Source: Calidifontibacillus oryziterrae
Lineage (GTDB): Bacteria; Bacillota; Bacilli; Bacillales; Bacillaceae_J
Direction: 5' to 3'
Assembly (NCBI RefSeq): GCF_000331575.1
Contig: NZ_KB223527.1
Location: 841,842-905,841, forward strand
DNA length: 64,000 nucleotides
The notes beneath the pieces are model-generated. The model had not been told where the DNA came from and searched no databases. It saw nothing but the letters and a program-made list of their open reading frames with translations. How positions within the stretch are numbered: position 1 is the first letter of the stretch; each line of letters opens with the position of its first letter. The translations under genes were made by a program, and so were the position numbers. Below, piece by piece: positions 1 to 8,750 of the stretch.

Positions 1-215
1 ATCCGGCAGAAATTATGGATATGACGTTTGCATTACAAGCATTATCACTTGCGTATGTAAATGAAAATTATAAAGAAATTGGAGCAAAGGTGGTTAAAGT
101 TCCGTATGAGCTTGATGAAAAGGTTGCTCGCTTGAAGCTTGAAGCTCTTGGCTTAGGAATTGATACGTTAACAACCGAACAAAAAGCTTACTTAGAAAGC
201 TGGAAAGAAGAATAA
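1..215 (+). CDS. ahcY: AhcY-family adenosylhomocysteinase, C-terminal fragment
   Basis: This is the last 70 or so codons of a gene that begins before the window; the reading frame is open to the left edge. The visible stretch contains PAEIMDMTFALQAL followed by KVPYELDEKVARLKLEALG and ends ESWKEE. That is the conserved tail of the S-adenosylhomocysteine hydrolase family, which cleaves SAH to homocysteine and adenosine with bound NAD. The tail lacks the DHYRY ending of the eukaryote-type enzymes and looks like the shorter archaeal and Thermotoga type. That clade also includes S-inosylhomocysteine hydrolases, so the substrate cannot be settled from this fragment. It converges on mtnN and an SAH/MTA deaminase, which supports a role in SAH metabolism. 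Confidence 0.85.
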   Translation, partial: PAEIMDMTFALQALSLAYVNENYKEIGAKVVKVPYELDEKVARLKLEALGLGIDTLTTEQKAYLESWKEE

Positions 216-226
216 TTTCAAATATA

Positions 227-315
227 GAACAAAAGCTATAGGCGCCCTGATTAGCGACGTAAAAACTAAGAGCGCATCGACTGAGATAAAGGAAACACGA
301 CGAGAACAAAAAAGC
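227..315 (+). repeat. Interspersed element A, copy 1 (5' fragment)
   Basis: The stretch starting with the gaacaaaagctataggcgcc core matches the 5' half of the element found near 42.5, 50.1 and 52.4 kb. It includes GCGCCC, AGCGAC and the CATCGACT arm. The match fades after about 300, and the 3' arms (AGTCGATG, AGTTTA, GTCGCT, GGGCGC) are missing, so the long stem cannot form. It lies between convergent ahcY and mtnN. Confidence 0.8.
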
Positions 316-335
316 GGATGACGATTTTGGCAGAC

Positions 336-372
336 ACCGACTTAAAGCGCCACGTTCTGTGGCGCCGTCGGT
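336..372. repeat. Strong nested hairpin next to element A fragment
   Basis: ACCGAC (336-341) pairs with GTCGGT (367-372), and GCGCCAC (347-353) pairs with GTGGCGC (359-365) around a five-base loop. The result is an inverted repeat that is nearly continuous. It is not part of the other copies of element A, so it seems to belong to a second repeat family joined to the fragment. It could slow transcription from either convergent gene, but no clear T-run follows directly. Confidence 0.7.
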
Positions 373-467
373 ACTAGTACATCCTGTACGTCGCGACGCT
401 TGGATTACGAAGTAAACACCGCCTTTCGGACGGCAAATCGGACCCGCTTTCTTTTTTGTTTTTAATT

Positions 468-1166
468 TCAACTCATCCGCTCGAGCATTCCAACAATGAT
501 TTTATACGAATTATCTGCTGCATACTTTACAAATTCTAGGAAATTACTATTAGCCGAGCCATCGGCTTTATCAGATATCGAGCGAATAATGACGAACGGT
601 ACGTTATTCATACTACAAACTTGAGCAACTGCTGCTCCTTCCATCTCTGTACATGATCCTTCGAACTTTTCAAATAGTTGCTTAACCTTCTCTCGGTTGG
701 CAACAAATTGATCCCCAGATAAAATTCGTCCTTTAATAATTGCTTGATTGTTCACTTCTTCATCGCTGACCTTTGAAGCTAATGTAATTAAAGCATCATC
801 CGCTTTAAAAATAAAGCGATCCATGAAAGGAATTTCACCTTCTTTGAACCCTAGAGCTGTTGCATCCATATCATGCTGCATACAATCTACTGAAATCACA
901 ATATCGCCAATGTTCAAGGTAGGATCGACTGCACCTGCTACTCCAGTAAATAATACCTTTGATGCTTGAAAGCGATCGATTAATATTTGTGTACAAATAC
1001 TTGCGTTTACTTTGCCAACGCCTGACTTACACACAACAACATTATGGCCGTTAATAACACCTCTATAATATTCAATTTCAGCCTTTACTTCCTTCGTTAT
1101 ATCGATCATGCTACTGAGAAGTGCTTCAATTTCTTCATTCATTGCGCCAATAATGCCAATCGTCAC
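468..1166 (-). CDS. mtnN: 5'-methylthioadenosine/S-adenosylhomocysteine nucleosidase
   Basis: This 232-residue protein depurinates MTA, SAH and 5'-deoxyadenosine in the cytoplasm, giving adenine plus the ribosyl compound. The sequence has the family start TIGIIGAMNEEIEAL, the CKSGVGKVNA segment, the ILSGDQFV loop and the TEMEGAAVAQVC motif that binds ribose. The catalytic Asp lies in IRSISDKADG. The length is normal for the family. A GTG start is chosen because GGAGGAGT lies seven bases upstream. It is the last gene after yrrS and the deaminase gene, 35 bp behind the latter. B. subtilis keeps mtnN at this site but follows it with mccA-mccB, which are absent here. Confidence 0.96.
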   Translation of the reverse strand: MTIGIIGAMNEEIEALLSSMIDITKEVKAEIEYYRGVINGHNVVVCKSGVGKVNASICTQILIDRFQASKVLFTGVAGAVDPTLNIGDIVISVDCMQHDMDATALGFKEGEIPFMDRFIFKADDALITLASKVSDEEVNNQAIIKGRILSGDQFVANREKVKQLFEKFEGSCTEMEGAAVAQVCSMNNVPFVIIRSISDKADGSANSNFLEFVKYAADNSYKIIVGMLERMS

Positions 1167-1201
1167 GTCAATACTCCTCCATCGTCATTGATAGCTTAAG
1201 C

Positions 1202-2500
1202 TTAATATTTAAACGTTTTAAAAGCACGGTTTGCTTCATATAACACTTTTTCTTTGTCCACGGTTAAACATTCTTTATTTTTCACAAGCTGTTTCCCTTG
1301 AACGAAAACATCCTTTACATCTCTACCCGATGCAGAATAGACAACATGCGAGACTGGGTCATGCTCTGGATGATAGAACGGCTGCTTTGTATCAAGAATA
1401 ATCAAATCAGCCTGTTTATCCACTTCAAGTGATCCAATTTGCCCATTTAACCAGATTGCATTAGCTCCGTTAATTGTCGCCATTCGTAATGCTTCATTTG
1501 CATTTATTAATGTCGGATCATAATGAACAGCTTTATGTAAAAGTGCAACTTGTCTTAATTCCTCAAATAAATCTAAATTATTATTTGAAGCACTGCTATC
1601 TGTACCTAATGATACGGTTAGACCCTTTTCAAGCATCTTCGGTACGGGAGCAATCCCGCTTGCAAGCTTTAAATTACTAATTACATTATGTGAAATTTTT
1701 ACATCATACTTTTTTAATATATCTATTTCTTCATCATTAACGTGAACAGCATGAGCAACTAATGTGGGGCGTGAAAATACGCCGATTTTTTCCAAATGTT
1801 TAACAGGTCTTTCACCATAATCTTTAACGTTTTGTTCAACTTCAAATTTTGTTTCTGACATATGGATATGAATCGGTAGGTCTAGTTCGGTTGCTTTATT
1901 TACAATTTGTTCAATATACTCGGGACCACAAGTGTATGGAGCATGCGGAGACATCATCGTTGTGATCCGACCATTTGCTGCCTTATGCCAATCTGTAGCA
2001 AATCGGCTTGCCTCAGCAAGCTTTTGTTGGCGAAGCTCCTCTGAGCCAAAGCCAATAACGCCTCGGCATAAGCGTGCTCTTATTCCCGATAACTCAACAG
2101 CCTTTGCCACTTCATCCATATTATCGTACATATCAACAAACGTAGTCGTTCCTGTTTGTAGCATCTCAATTATTGACAAATATGCTCCCCATTTTGCATG
2201 CTCGGGTGTATATTGTGCCTCTAGGGGCCACATTTTATCCTCAAGCCATACTTGTAATGGATAATCATCGGCAAATCCACGAAGCAAAGACATTGGCGTA
2301 TGACCATGTGTATTAATAAATCCAGGTAGAATATAATCGGCTTTTGCATCGATGATTTCATCGTATGAAGATAGATCACTAGGGGTTTCACCAACATATG
2401 TAATCACACCATCTTTAAAAGCAACAGCCCCGTTTTTAATAACCTCATTATTATCATTTACAGTTATTACTGTTCCGTGAATTATAATCGTATTTATCAT
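1202..2500 (-). CDS. mtaD: MTA/SAH deaminase (amidohydrolase family)
   Basis: This is a 432-residue amidohydrolase of the ATZ/TRZ-like deaminase group. Metal ligands are visible as NTHGHTP near residue 65, HIHMSET near residue 212, a later VAHAVH and the LGTDSSASNN segment carrying the catalytic Asp. Members convert S-adenosylhomocysteine and methylthioadenosine to S-inosylhomocysteine and methylthioinosine. Substrate is inferred from family and from its place 35 bp ahead of mtnN and opposite an ahcY-family gene. AAGGAG lies just before the ATG. A guanine or other purine-type deaminase is less likely given the neighbours. Confidence 0.88.
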   Translation of the reverse strand: MINTIIIHGTVITVNDNNEVIKNGAVAFKDGVITYVGETPSDLSSYDEIIDAKADYILPGFINTHGHTPMSLLRGFADDYPLQVWLEDKMWPLEAQYTPEHAKWGAYLSIIEMLQTGTTTFVDMYDNMDEVAKAVELSGIRARLCRGVIGFGSEELRQQKLAEASRFATDWHKAANGRITTMMSPHAPYTCGPEYIEQIVNKATELDLPIHIHMSETKFEVEQNVKDYGERPVKHLEKIGVFSRPTLVAHAVHVNDEEIDILKKYDVKISHNVISNLKLASGIAPVPKMLEKGLTVSLGTDSSASNNNLDLFEELRQVALLHKAVHYDPTLINANEALRMATINGANAIWLNGQIGSLEVDKQADLIILDTKQPFYHPEHDPVSHVVYSASGRDVKDVFVQGKQLVKNKECLTVDKEKVLYEANRAFKTFKY

Positions 2501-2538
2501 AATTGTCTCCTTAAGTTACATTAATCAATTTGAAAAAG

Positions 2539-3279
2539 TTACTCATCCATAGTTATTTTCGCTTCAGACTCAGTTAGATTTCTTTCTTGAATGCGGTCAT
2601 TATCCTTTAACTGCTCCACAAGCATAGGCTTCCATCCCTTATCCGTCCATACGAGTTGAACGCGAAAATAAACTTGTTTGTCCTTTGAACTAACTGTAGA
2701 AACTACTTTATCAGGGCCACCACCATTACCCATCCACCAAATAATCATATTATCTATTGGTAAATCAGTAGCAACACTTACTGCTTCTGTCATTTCCTTC
2801 CAGTCCAAAGAGTCATCAGAAAAATTTGTTTGATGTTCACCTTGTTGTTTCGTCCCGATCGGCTCCCAGTTTTTTTCAATAGTACCGATTACAAGCGAAT
2901 CATTGCTATCTTCATTATTATTAGAAATGTTCTTATCATTTGCTTCGGATGTATTTGGATTTCCTTTTTGACCAATATTTGTATCAATTTCAGACTGATT
3001 TGAAGAAGAACTTGAGCTGATATCTGTCTGTTCAGGATAAGTCTGTTTCTCTCCTTCTTCAGTCTCATTTTGATTATCTCTTTCTTCACTACTTTTATTA
3101 TCATCTTCGACTGCTACACTTGCCTCATCATTTCCACCAGAAAAAATATTTATTGCCACAAAAGCAATTAAAATAGTAAAGATCGCAACAATGCTTGATA
3201 TAATTACCTTATTTTTTCGCTTTCTTGCCCTATTTTGAAAACGTGGTCCTTCATATAAATCATCGAAATCATAACGCAT
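2539..3279 (-). CDS. yrrS: YrrS, DUF1510 membrane-anchored protein
   Basis: This 246-residue protein has a short basic N-terminus, one membrane segment around residues 26-47 (VIISSIVAIFTILIAFVAI), and a long acidic linker rich in Ser, Asn and Glu. A conserved C-terminal DUF1510 domain covers roughly the last 95 residues. The topology suggests an extracytoplasmic domain. It lies 90 bp downstream of pbpI, as in B. subtilis, where the pair is linked to sporulation. The molecular role is unknown. Confidence 0.9.
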   Translation of the reverse strand: MRYDFDDLYEGPRFQNRARKRKNKVIISSIVAIFTILIAFVAINIFSGGNDEASVAVEDDNKSSEERDNQNETEEGEKQTYPEQTDISSSSSSNQSEIDTNIGQKGNPNTSEANDKNISNNNEDSNDSLVIGTIEKNWEPIGTKQQGEHQTNFSDDSLDWKEMTEAVSVATDLPIDNMIIWWMGNGGGPDKVVSTVSSKDKQVYFRVQLVWTDKGWKPMLVEQLKDNDRIQERNLTESEAKITMDE

Positions 3280-3368
3280 TCCTATCCCTCATTTCTGTTT
3301 AGAAAAACACGCCTACACCTTGCGTTTACCTACCTCACATTCTACCATTTTTTATTTTACCCTAAAAG

Positions 3369-5147
3369 TTATTTGAGAGAATTACCGTTTTCGTTATGTA
3401 ATTTATATAATTCCTTAACTAGTTTCTCAAAAATATCATATGTGTGTGTATTGTATTCATCCGCTTCAAGCTCGACTACAACTAACGCATACTTCGGTGC
3501 ATGTGCAGGAAAGTAACCCGCAAACCATTTATTTACAATACCATCTCGCCCAGTTTCAGCTGTACCAGACTTCCCCGCAAGTTGATAAGGCAAATTTTTA
3601 TAACGCATCCCTGTACCTTCAGAAATAACATGCTCTAGTAAATCTTTTATTTTCATAACACTATAAGGCGATAAGCGTTCATCTCCTAGTGCCTGATTAG
3701 GAAAAGAATAGAGGGTTGTTCCATTTTTATATTGAATCTCTGAAACTGCCCTTACTTGCTTCGCTTTTCCCCCTCTTGCAATTGTAGCCATCATATTTGC
3801 TACGGACAATGGACTAATCTTGACATCCTTTTGACCAATAGCAGTCTGATTTATTGCCTTTTTTACTTTTTTATCATGATCATTAAGCCAAATCTGGCCT
3901 GATTGTTCTTCTGGAAATTGGTAAAAATTTTGAAAGTGGAAAACATCACCCTGCCAGCCGACAGCTTCAATTAATCCAAGCTTGTTAGCGTATTCCTCAA
4001 AAAAATCGGGATTTCTGCTAATAAGGTCCTCCGCAAGCTTTGCAAATGTGTAGTTACAGCTATTAGCAAAACTTTGCTCAAAATTTAATACACCTAGCTG
4101 ACGCTTGTCGAGACCGTCACCATATAAGTTTAGATCACAATTAAAAGTTCTCCCCCCTAGTTTTACATTCTCTTCAATTGCGGCCAATGCAGTTACAACC
4201 TTGAAGATAGATCCGGGAATTTGCGGCTCTATCATCTGATTTTTACCACCTTCATCACCAAGAGGATTTTTATGATTTATCCGTGGGCGACTAACCATCG
4301 CTACTACATCACTAGTCTCTACGTCTAATAACACCAATCCTCCTTTTTTCATGTCAAAATGATCAACTGTTTCGTCAGCAAGAAGCTGAATCGATTTATT
4401 TATTGTCGTTTTTATTGCTGTAGGATAATATGGATTAGCTGGAGCTGTATATTTTACATTTAACCCAAATAAAGGTTCACCTAGCTGATCAACATGATAC
4501 AAAAGCTTAGATTCCCCTTCTGGTAATAAAAATTCATCAAATGCTTTTTGTAATCCGGTAATTCCAATTTCAGTATTGGCTGAAATTAAACCTCTTTCCA
4601 ACTTTTCTCCATACTTCTTTTTCAAAAGCTGGTCGTTTTGACGCACTAAACCAATTAAATGCTCTCCTATGAACTGTTCAGTTTTTACTTGTTGATACAA
4701 AGCAAAAACACCTGGAACCTTTAGTTCATTGATTTTTTCTTGTTGCTGTTTTGTTAATTTAATAGGATTTTCACCACCAAATGCAAAAGGAGCATTTGCA
4801 TTTTTAACAGCGTTTATTAATGTATGCTCCGAAACGCCAATAATACTTGCTATTTGTTTTGACGGCCAGGTTGTATCGTTAAGAAACGGAAATAATACTA
4901 GGCTTGGATAATAGTCACCTGTAATTGGTTCATCGTTTTTGTCTATAAAGCGACCTCTACCTGAATCTAAGATGATGGATTGAGTTCTTTGTTTGACACT
5001 TGCCTCTATTAAATTAATATGATGTTTTGAAAAATCCTCTGTTGTAAATAATTGAATTTGAGCGAGTCTTGCGATTAGCCCAATTAAAACCAACAATACA
5101 ATCGTTACGACTGCTCTAGCTCTTCTTTTTAATTTAATTGACAACAA
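3369..5147 (-). CDS. pbpI: Class B penicillin-binding protein (PbpI/PBP4b type)
   Basis: This is a peptidoglycan transpeptidase with one N-terminal membrane anchor. A dimerisation/MecA-like N-terminal region follows, and then the transpeptidase domain. The three active-site motifs are present: SIFK near residue 313 with the acylated Ser, SCN in NSCNYTFAK, and KSGTAETG near residue 530. The position next to yrrS matches B. subtilis pbpI (yrrR), a sporulation-associated PBP. The exact start is uncertain. Several TTG codons follow a weak GAGAGTG site, and I took the one with about seven bases of spacing; the longest frame reaches 5153. Confidence 0.9.
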   Translation of the reverse strand: MLSIKLKRRARAVVTIVLLVLIGLIARLAQIQLFTTEDFSKHHINLIEASVKQRTQSIILDSGRGRFIDKNDEPITGDYYPSLVLFPFLNDTTWPSKQIASIIGVSEHTLINAVKNANAPFAFGGENPIKLTKQQQEKINELKVPGVFALYQQVKTEQFIGEHLIGLVRQNDQLLKKKYGEKLERGLISANTEIGITGLQKAFDEFLLPEGESKLLYHVDQLGEPLFGLNVKYTAPANPYYPTAIKTTINKSIQLLADETVDHFDMKKGGLVLLDVETSDVVAMVSRPRINHKNPLGDEGGKNQMIEPQIPGSIFKVVTALAAIEENVKLGGRTFNCDLNLYGDGLDKRQLGVLNFEQSFANSCNYTFAKLAEDLISRNPDFFEEYANKLGLIEAVGWQGDVFHFQNFYQFPEEQSGQIWLNDHDKKVKKAINQTAIGQKDVKISPLSVANMMATIARGGKAKQVRAVSEIQYKNGTTLYSFPNQALGDERLSPYSVMKIKDLLEHVISEGTGMRYKNLPYQLAGKSGTAETGRDGIVNKWFAGYFPAHAPKYALVVVELEADEYNTHTYDIFEKLVKELYKLHNENGNSLK

Positions 5148-5183
5148 ACACAATCACTCTCTCATACTTATTGGAACTGCTAA

Positions 5184-5223
5184 ACAAAAAAATACACCTC
5201 ATCATTATTGTTGACGAGGTGTA
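5184..5223 (-). terminator. Rho-independent terminator after greA
   Basis: TACACCTC (5193-5200) pairs with GAGGTGTA (5216-5223). Read on the minus strand the hairpin is followed by a run of T (A-rich at 5184-5191). Confidence 0.85.
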
Positions 5224-5250
5224 AATAATTGAAACATAATATCCCAACGA

Positions 5251-5745
5251 TTAATTTACGTTTACTTCTTTAATTTTTACTTTTATATCTCCACCCGGAG
5301 TTTGAACAACAACTTCATCTCCAACCTGGCGCCCTAATAAGCTTTTCGCCATTGGAGAATCGTTTGATATTTTTCCTTCGAACGGATCTGCTTCAGCACT
5401 TCCAACGATTGTGTATTCTTCTTCATCCTCTTCTGTTCCATCAGCTGATAACTCCACAAATTTTACTTTTTTCCCTAACGAAACAACGTTTGGATTTGCC
5501 GCATCTGATTCAATGATAACAGCATTTCGAATCATTTTTTCCAACGTCGCAATTCTTGATTCGACAAATGCCTGTTCATCCTTTGCAGCATCATATTCAG
5601 AGTTCTCTGATAAATCTCCGAAGCCTCTTGCAGTTTTAATTCGTTCCACTACTTCCTTTCTTTTTTCTACTTTTAAATATTCTAATTCTTTATTTAGTTT
5701 TTCTTTACCTTCCTCTGTCATATAATAACTTTTTTCTTCTGCCAT
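5251..5745 (-). CDS. greA: Transcription elongation factor GreA
   Basis: GreA binds the RNA polymerase secondary channel and stimulates cleavage of backtracked RNA. The 164-residue product has an N-terminal coiled coil with the acidic tip in [18 protein letters not shown] (around residues 42-60) and the FKBP-like C-terminal domain ending in [10 protein letters not shown]. The ATG at 5745 is chosen over the longer frame because AAAAGGAG lies eleven bases upstream and the protein then begins [10 protein letters not shown], as in relatives. A terminator follows. Confidence 0.97.
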   Translation of the reverse strand: MAEEKSYYMTEEGKEKLNKELEYLKVEKRKEVVERIKTARGFGDLSENSEYDAAKDEQAFVESRIATLEKMIRNAVIIESDAANPNVVSLGKKVKFVELSADGTEEDEEEYTIVGSAEADPFEGKISNDSPMAKSLLGRQVGDEVVVQTPGGDIKVKIKEVNVN

Positions 5746-5853
5746 ATCCCTACAACTCCTTTTATAAATAATTCTCAATATATGTATTATTAAGCTGTAA
5801 TGTATGAAGTCCCCAAAATTCATACAAATTTTAAGTATGCTTTTAATATCCTA

Positions 5854-6516
5854 TTACAAATTGACTTTTTCTTCAAGGATTGTTTGTATTTTTGTTACCA
5901 TTAAATCAATTGCAACATCATTTTGTCCACCTTCAGGAATGATAAGATCCGCATATTTCTTTGTTGGTTCAACAAATTGTAGATGCATTGGTCTTACTAC
6001 TGTCTCATATTGTTTAATTATAGAATCAATCGTCCGGCCTCTCTCTTTTATATCCCGAAGAATTCGACGTATAATCCGAACATCAGCATCTGTATCAACA
6101 AATAATTTTATATCCATTAGCTTCCGCAAATGTTCATCATCAAGGATTAAAATTCCCTCTAGTATAATCACGTCTTTTGGTTCAACGATAATGGATTGAT
6201 TTGTAGAGCGCGTGTGTAATTTGTAATCATAAACAGGCTTCTCAATTTTTTCATAATTGAGAAGCTTGTTTATATGCTGAATTAATAATTCATTGTCAAA
6301 GGCTAGCGGATGATCATAATTTGTTTTTAATCTCTCTTCCATCGGTAAATGACTTTGGTCTTTATAATAATAGTCTTGTTCAAGCACTAATATGTTTTGA
6401 TCTGAAAATTTTTCATATATGGCTCTTGTGACTGAGGTTTTCCCTGAGCCAGAACCGCCTGCAATCCCAATTACAATCGGCTTTTTCTTTCCACCATTAA
6501 TACGTGGTGCTCCCAT
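5854..6516 (-). CDS. udk: Uridine kinase
   Basis: This 220-residue kinase phosphorylates uridine and cytidine to UMP and CMP in pyrimidine salvage. The P-loop [17 protein letters not shown] is near residue 18, followed by [13 protein letters not shown] and the YDHPLAFD substrate motif. The later [12 protein letters not shown] segment is the lid. The length is standard. It starts three bases after the yrrO stop, so it is probably co-transcribed with yrrMNO, as in B. subtilis. Confidence 0.97.
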   Translation of the reverse strand: MGAPRINGGKKKPIVIGIAGGSGSGKTSVTRAIYEKFSDQNILVLEQDYYYKDQSHLPMEERLKTNYDHPLAFDNELLIQHINKLLNYEKIEKPVYDYKLHTRSTNQSIIVEPKDVIILEGILILDDEHLRKLMDIKLFVDTDADVRIIRRILRDIKERGRTIDSIIKQYETVVRPMHLQFVEPTKKYADLIIPEGGQNDVAIDLMVTKIQTILEEKVNL

Positions 6517-6519
6517 TCA

Positions 6520-7800
6520 TTAAATCTCCTTTCGCATCATGTTGTAAAGGAACACCGGCTGATCCACTTTAAATTTTACGATTTGCAAAGGATGTCGGGC
6601 TGCATCAAGTTCATTTCCATCTTCATCCCAGATTTTATCAATAGTCATTTTAAAATTATCAATTTCTGGTCCAAAAAATTCAACCTCATCACCTGGTTTA
6701 AAGTGGTTCCGTTGTTGTAAAGTTACCATTTTTGTTTCGCTATTAAAGTCCAATACCATCCCTACGAAATCATAGGTCGTTTTTTTGCTATGATTACCAA
6801 ACATCTGCTCTTTATACCCTGGGACGCCTTCGAAAAACGCAGGTGCTGTATCACGATTTGCACATTTATCAAGCTCGTCTAACCATTCTTGTTTGATAAC
6901 AAAATTTTCCGGATCTGCACAATAAGTATCTATCACTTTACGGTAAACAGTGACAACTGTCGCAATATAGTGGATAGATTTCATTCGCCCTTCAATTTTC
7001 AAGCTATCTATTCCAAGTTCGATCATTCTAGGGATTGAAGCAATTAAATTTAAATCCTTTGGACTCATTGCAAAAGCAGGATCATTTTCCGTGAAAAATG
7101 GAGTTTCAGAAACATTTCCAGAGTGATCTTCAATTTTGTATAAGTCATAATCCCAGCGACACGATTGACAACAACCGCCGCGATTTGAGTCACGAGCTGT
7201 CATGTGATTGCTTAATGTACAACGACCAGAATAGGAGATACACATTGCCCCATGTATAAACGCTTCCACTTCTATATCAACTTTTTCTTTTATTTCGCGA
7301 ATTTCTTCAGCACTCGTTTCACGGGCAAGGACGACACGCTCTAGTCCCTCATCTTTCCAAAACTGTGCAGCCTTCCAGTTCGCTAAAGATTGTTGTGTAC
7401 TTAAGTGGATCTCAAGGTTTGGCGCTATTTTTTTGCATGTTTCAATAATAAGAGGATCTGCAACTATAATCCCAGCAACTCCTGCATCACTAATTGCTTT
7501 TAAATAATCCTCAAGCCCATCTATATTCTCATTATGGGCATAAATATTTGTGGTTACATAGATTCTTGCACCATATTTTTTTGCAAACTCAACACCTTCC
7601 GCCATTTCTTCAGGTGAAAAATTATCTGCATTTGAGCGTAATCCATACTCCTGTCCACCAATAAATACGGCATCAGCACCATAGTGTACGGCGATCTTTA
7701 GCTTTTCTAAATTTCCGGCTGGAGCAAGGAGCTCAGGCTTTTTAAAGATGACACGCTTGCCATCTACGATCGTTGAAATCTTATCTGTCATAGTAGCCAT
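6520..7800 (-). CDS. yrrO: U32 family tRNA hydroxylation protein YrrO (TrhP2)
   Basis: This 426-residue U32 'peptidase' family member is named as a protease by homology only. B. subtilis YrrN/YrrO act in prephenate-dependent hydroxylation of tRNA wobble uridine to ho5U. The signature HGAMCISYSGRC is present, followed by GGCCQSC, four closely spaced Cys that fit an iron-sulfur site. ATG at 7800 has AAAGGAG seven bases upstream. The partner yrrN lies 14 bp upstream and the methyltransferase trmR just before that. Confidence 0.93.
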   Translation of the reverse strand: MATMTDKISTIVDGKRVIFKKPELLAPAGNLEKLKIAVHYGADAVFIGGQEYGLRSNADNFSPEEMAEGVEFAKKYGARIYVTTNIYAHNENIDGLEDYLKAISDAGVAGIIVADPLIIETCKKIAPNLEIHLSTQQSLANWKAAQFWKDEGLERVVLARETSAEEIREIKEKVDIEVEAFIHGAMCISYSGRCTLSNHMTARDSNRGGCCQSCRWDYDLYKIEDHSGNVSETPFFTENDPAFAMSPKDLNLIASIPRMIELGIDSLKIEGRMKSIHYIATVVTVYRKVIDTYCADPENFVIKQEWLDELDKCANRDTAPAFFEGVPGYKEQMFGNHSKKTTYDFVGMVLDFNSETKMVTLQQRNHFKPGDEVEFFGPEIDNFKMTIDKIWDEDGNELDAARHPLQIVKFKVDQPVFLYNMMRKEI

Positions 7801-7814
7801 CAAAATACTCCTTT

Positions 7815-8744
7815 CTAATACACTGTCTCTTTAAAGAAAAATCCGGTATCTAACGGGCGATTGACAGGCTGGATTTTTTCTATTTCTTCATAAAATTGTT
7901 GCTTTTGCTCCTCATATTGATCACGATCTTCTACACATAAATCTATTGCCTGTCTGTATTTTCTCGTAACTTCAACAATATATTCAGACGATTTTAAAAT
8001 CCCATCAATCTTAAAACAATCGATTTCAGCATCAATCATATCTGCTAATTCATCGATCAAACATATATCAGCTGGACTCATAATATGAGTACCGTTTTTA
8101 TCTTCAAAAATTGGATATTTATTTCCACGTTCCTTATCAAAAAGAAACATATTGTCATGTTTTGAACGGTTTTCGACGGCCATCTTTTTCCCTTGAAATT
8201 CGAAATAATTTCCAATTAGCGTTCGCTTCGACTGAAACATTGCCGTCATTCCATGAACTTGAACTTCAATTTCTACATCTGCATTTTCTTTTATATCAAT
8301 AACTGCATCCATATTTAACTCACGGGCTAGTACTGCCCGTTTTGCTCCCTTAGTTCCCCAATAATTACAGGTGAACCAGTTTGTTGCAGTTGTTTCCGTA
8401 TTCCAATGTAATTTCATAGTTGGCGCTACTTCTCGTACAAATAAGAGTACGGCAGGATCACCAAAGACAATTGCATCTGCCTTTATTTCATCAACAAATT
8501 TTATATAATCTTTCAGATCCTCAATTTTTTCATTATGAAAAATTGCGTTTACCGCAACGTAGACTTTTACTTCATATTGATGCGCAATTTCAATAGCTTT
8601 TTTAAGATCTTCCCGTTTGAACTCTCCAGCCAGCCTGAGACCAAAATTTTCTTCGCCAATAATCACAGCATCAGCACCTGCCTCTGCTAACGTTCTAATA
8701 TCTTCAACACATTTTGGTGTAACTAATAATTCTGGTTTTTTCAT
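7815..8744 (-). CDS. yrrN: U32 family tRNA hydroxylation protein YrrN (TrhP1)
   Basis: This is a 309-residue U32 family protein, a shorter relative of its downstream neighbour. It keeps the (beta/alpha) barrel start PELLVTPKCVEDIRTLAEAG and the HGMTAMFQSKRTLIGN segment at the family signature. It lacks the four-Cys cluster seen in YrrO, so it probably does not hold the same iron-sulfur centre. It likely works with YrrO in ho5U34 formation. The stop lies 14 bp before yrrO. Confidence 0.92.
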   Translation of the reverse strand: MKKPELLVTPKCVEDIRTLAEAGADAVIIGEENFGLRLAGEFKREDLKKAIEIAHQYEVKVYVAVNAIFHNEKIEDLKDYIKFVDEIKADAIVFGDPAVLLFVREVAPTMKLHWNTETTATNWFTCNYWGTKGAKRAVLARELNMDAVIDIKENADVEIEVQVHGMTAMFQSKRTLIGNYFEFQGKKMAVENRSKHDNMFLFDKERGNKYPIFEDKNGTHIMSPADICLIDELADMIDAEIDCFKIDGILKSSEYIVEVTRKYRQAIDLCVEDRDQYEEQKQQFYEEIEKIQPVNRPLDTGFFFKETVY

Positions 8745-8750
8745 AAATTC

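Noticed and set aside
94..471. A 125-codon minus-strand frame after mtnN
   Set aside because: It is made of element A fragment and the hairpin at 336-372, has no family match, and reads antisense into ahcY.
2889..3104. 71-codon frame inside yrrS
   Set aside because: Low-complexity alternate frame of the acidic linker.
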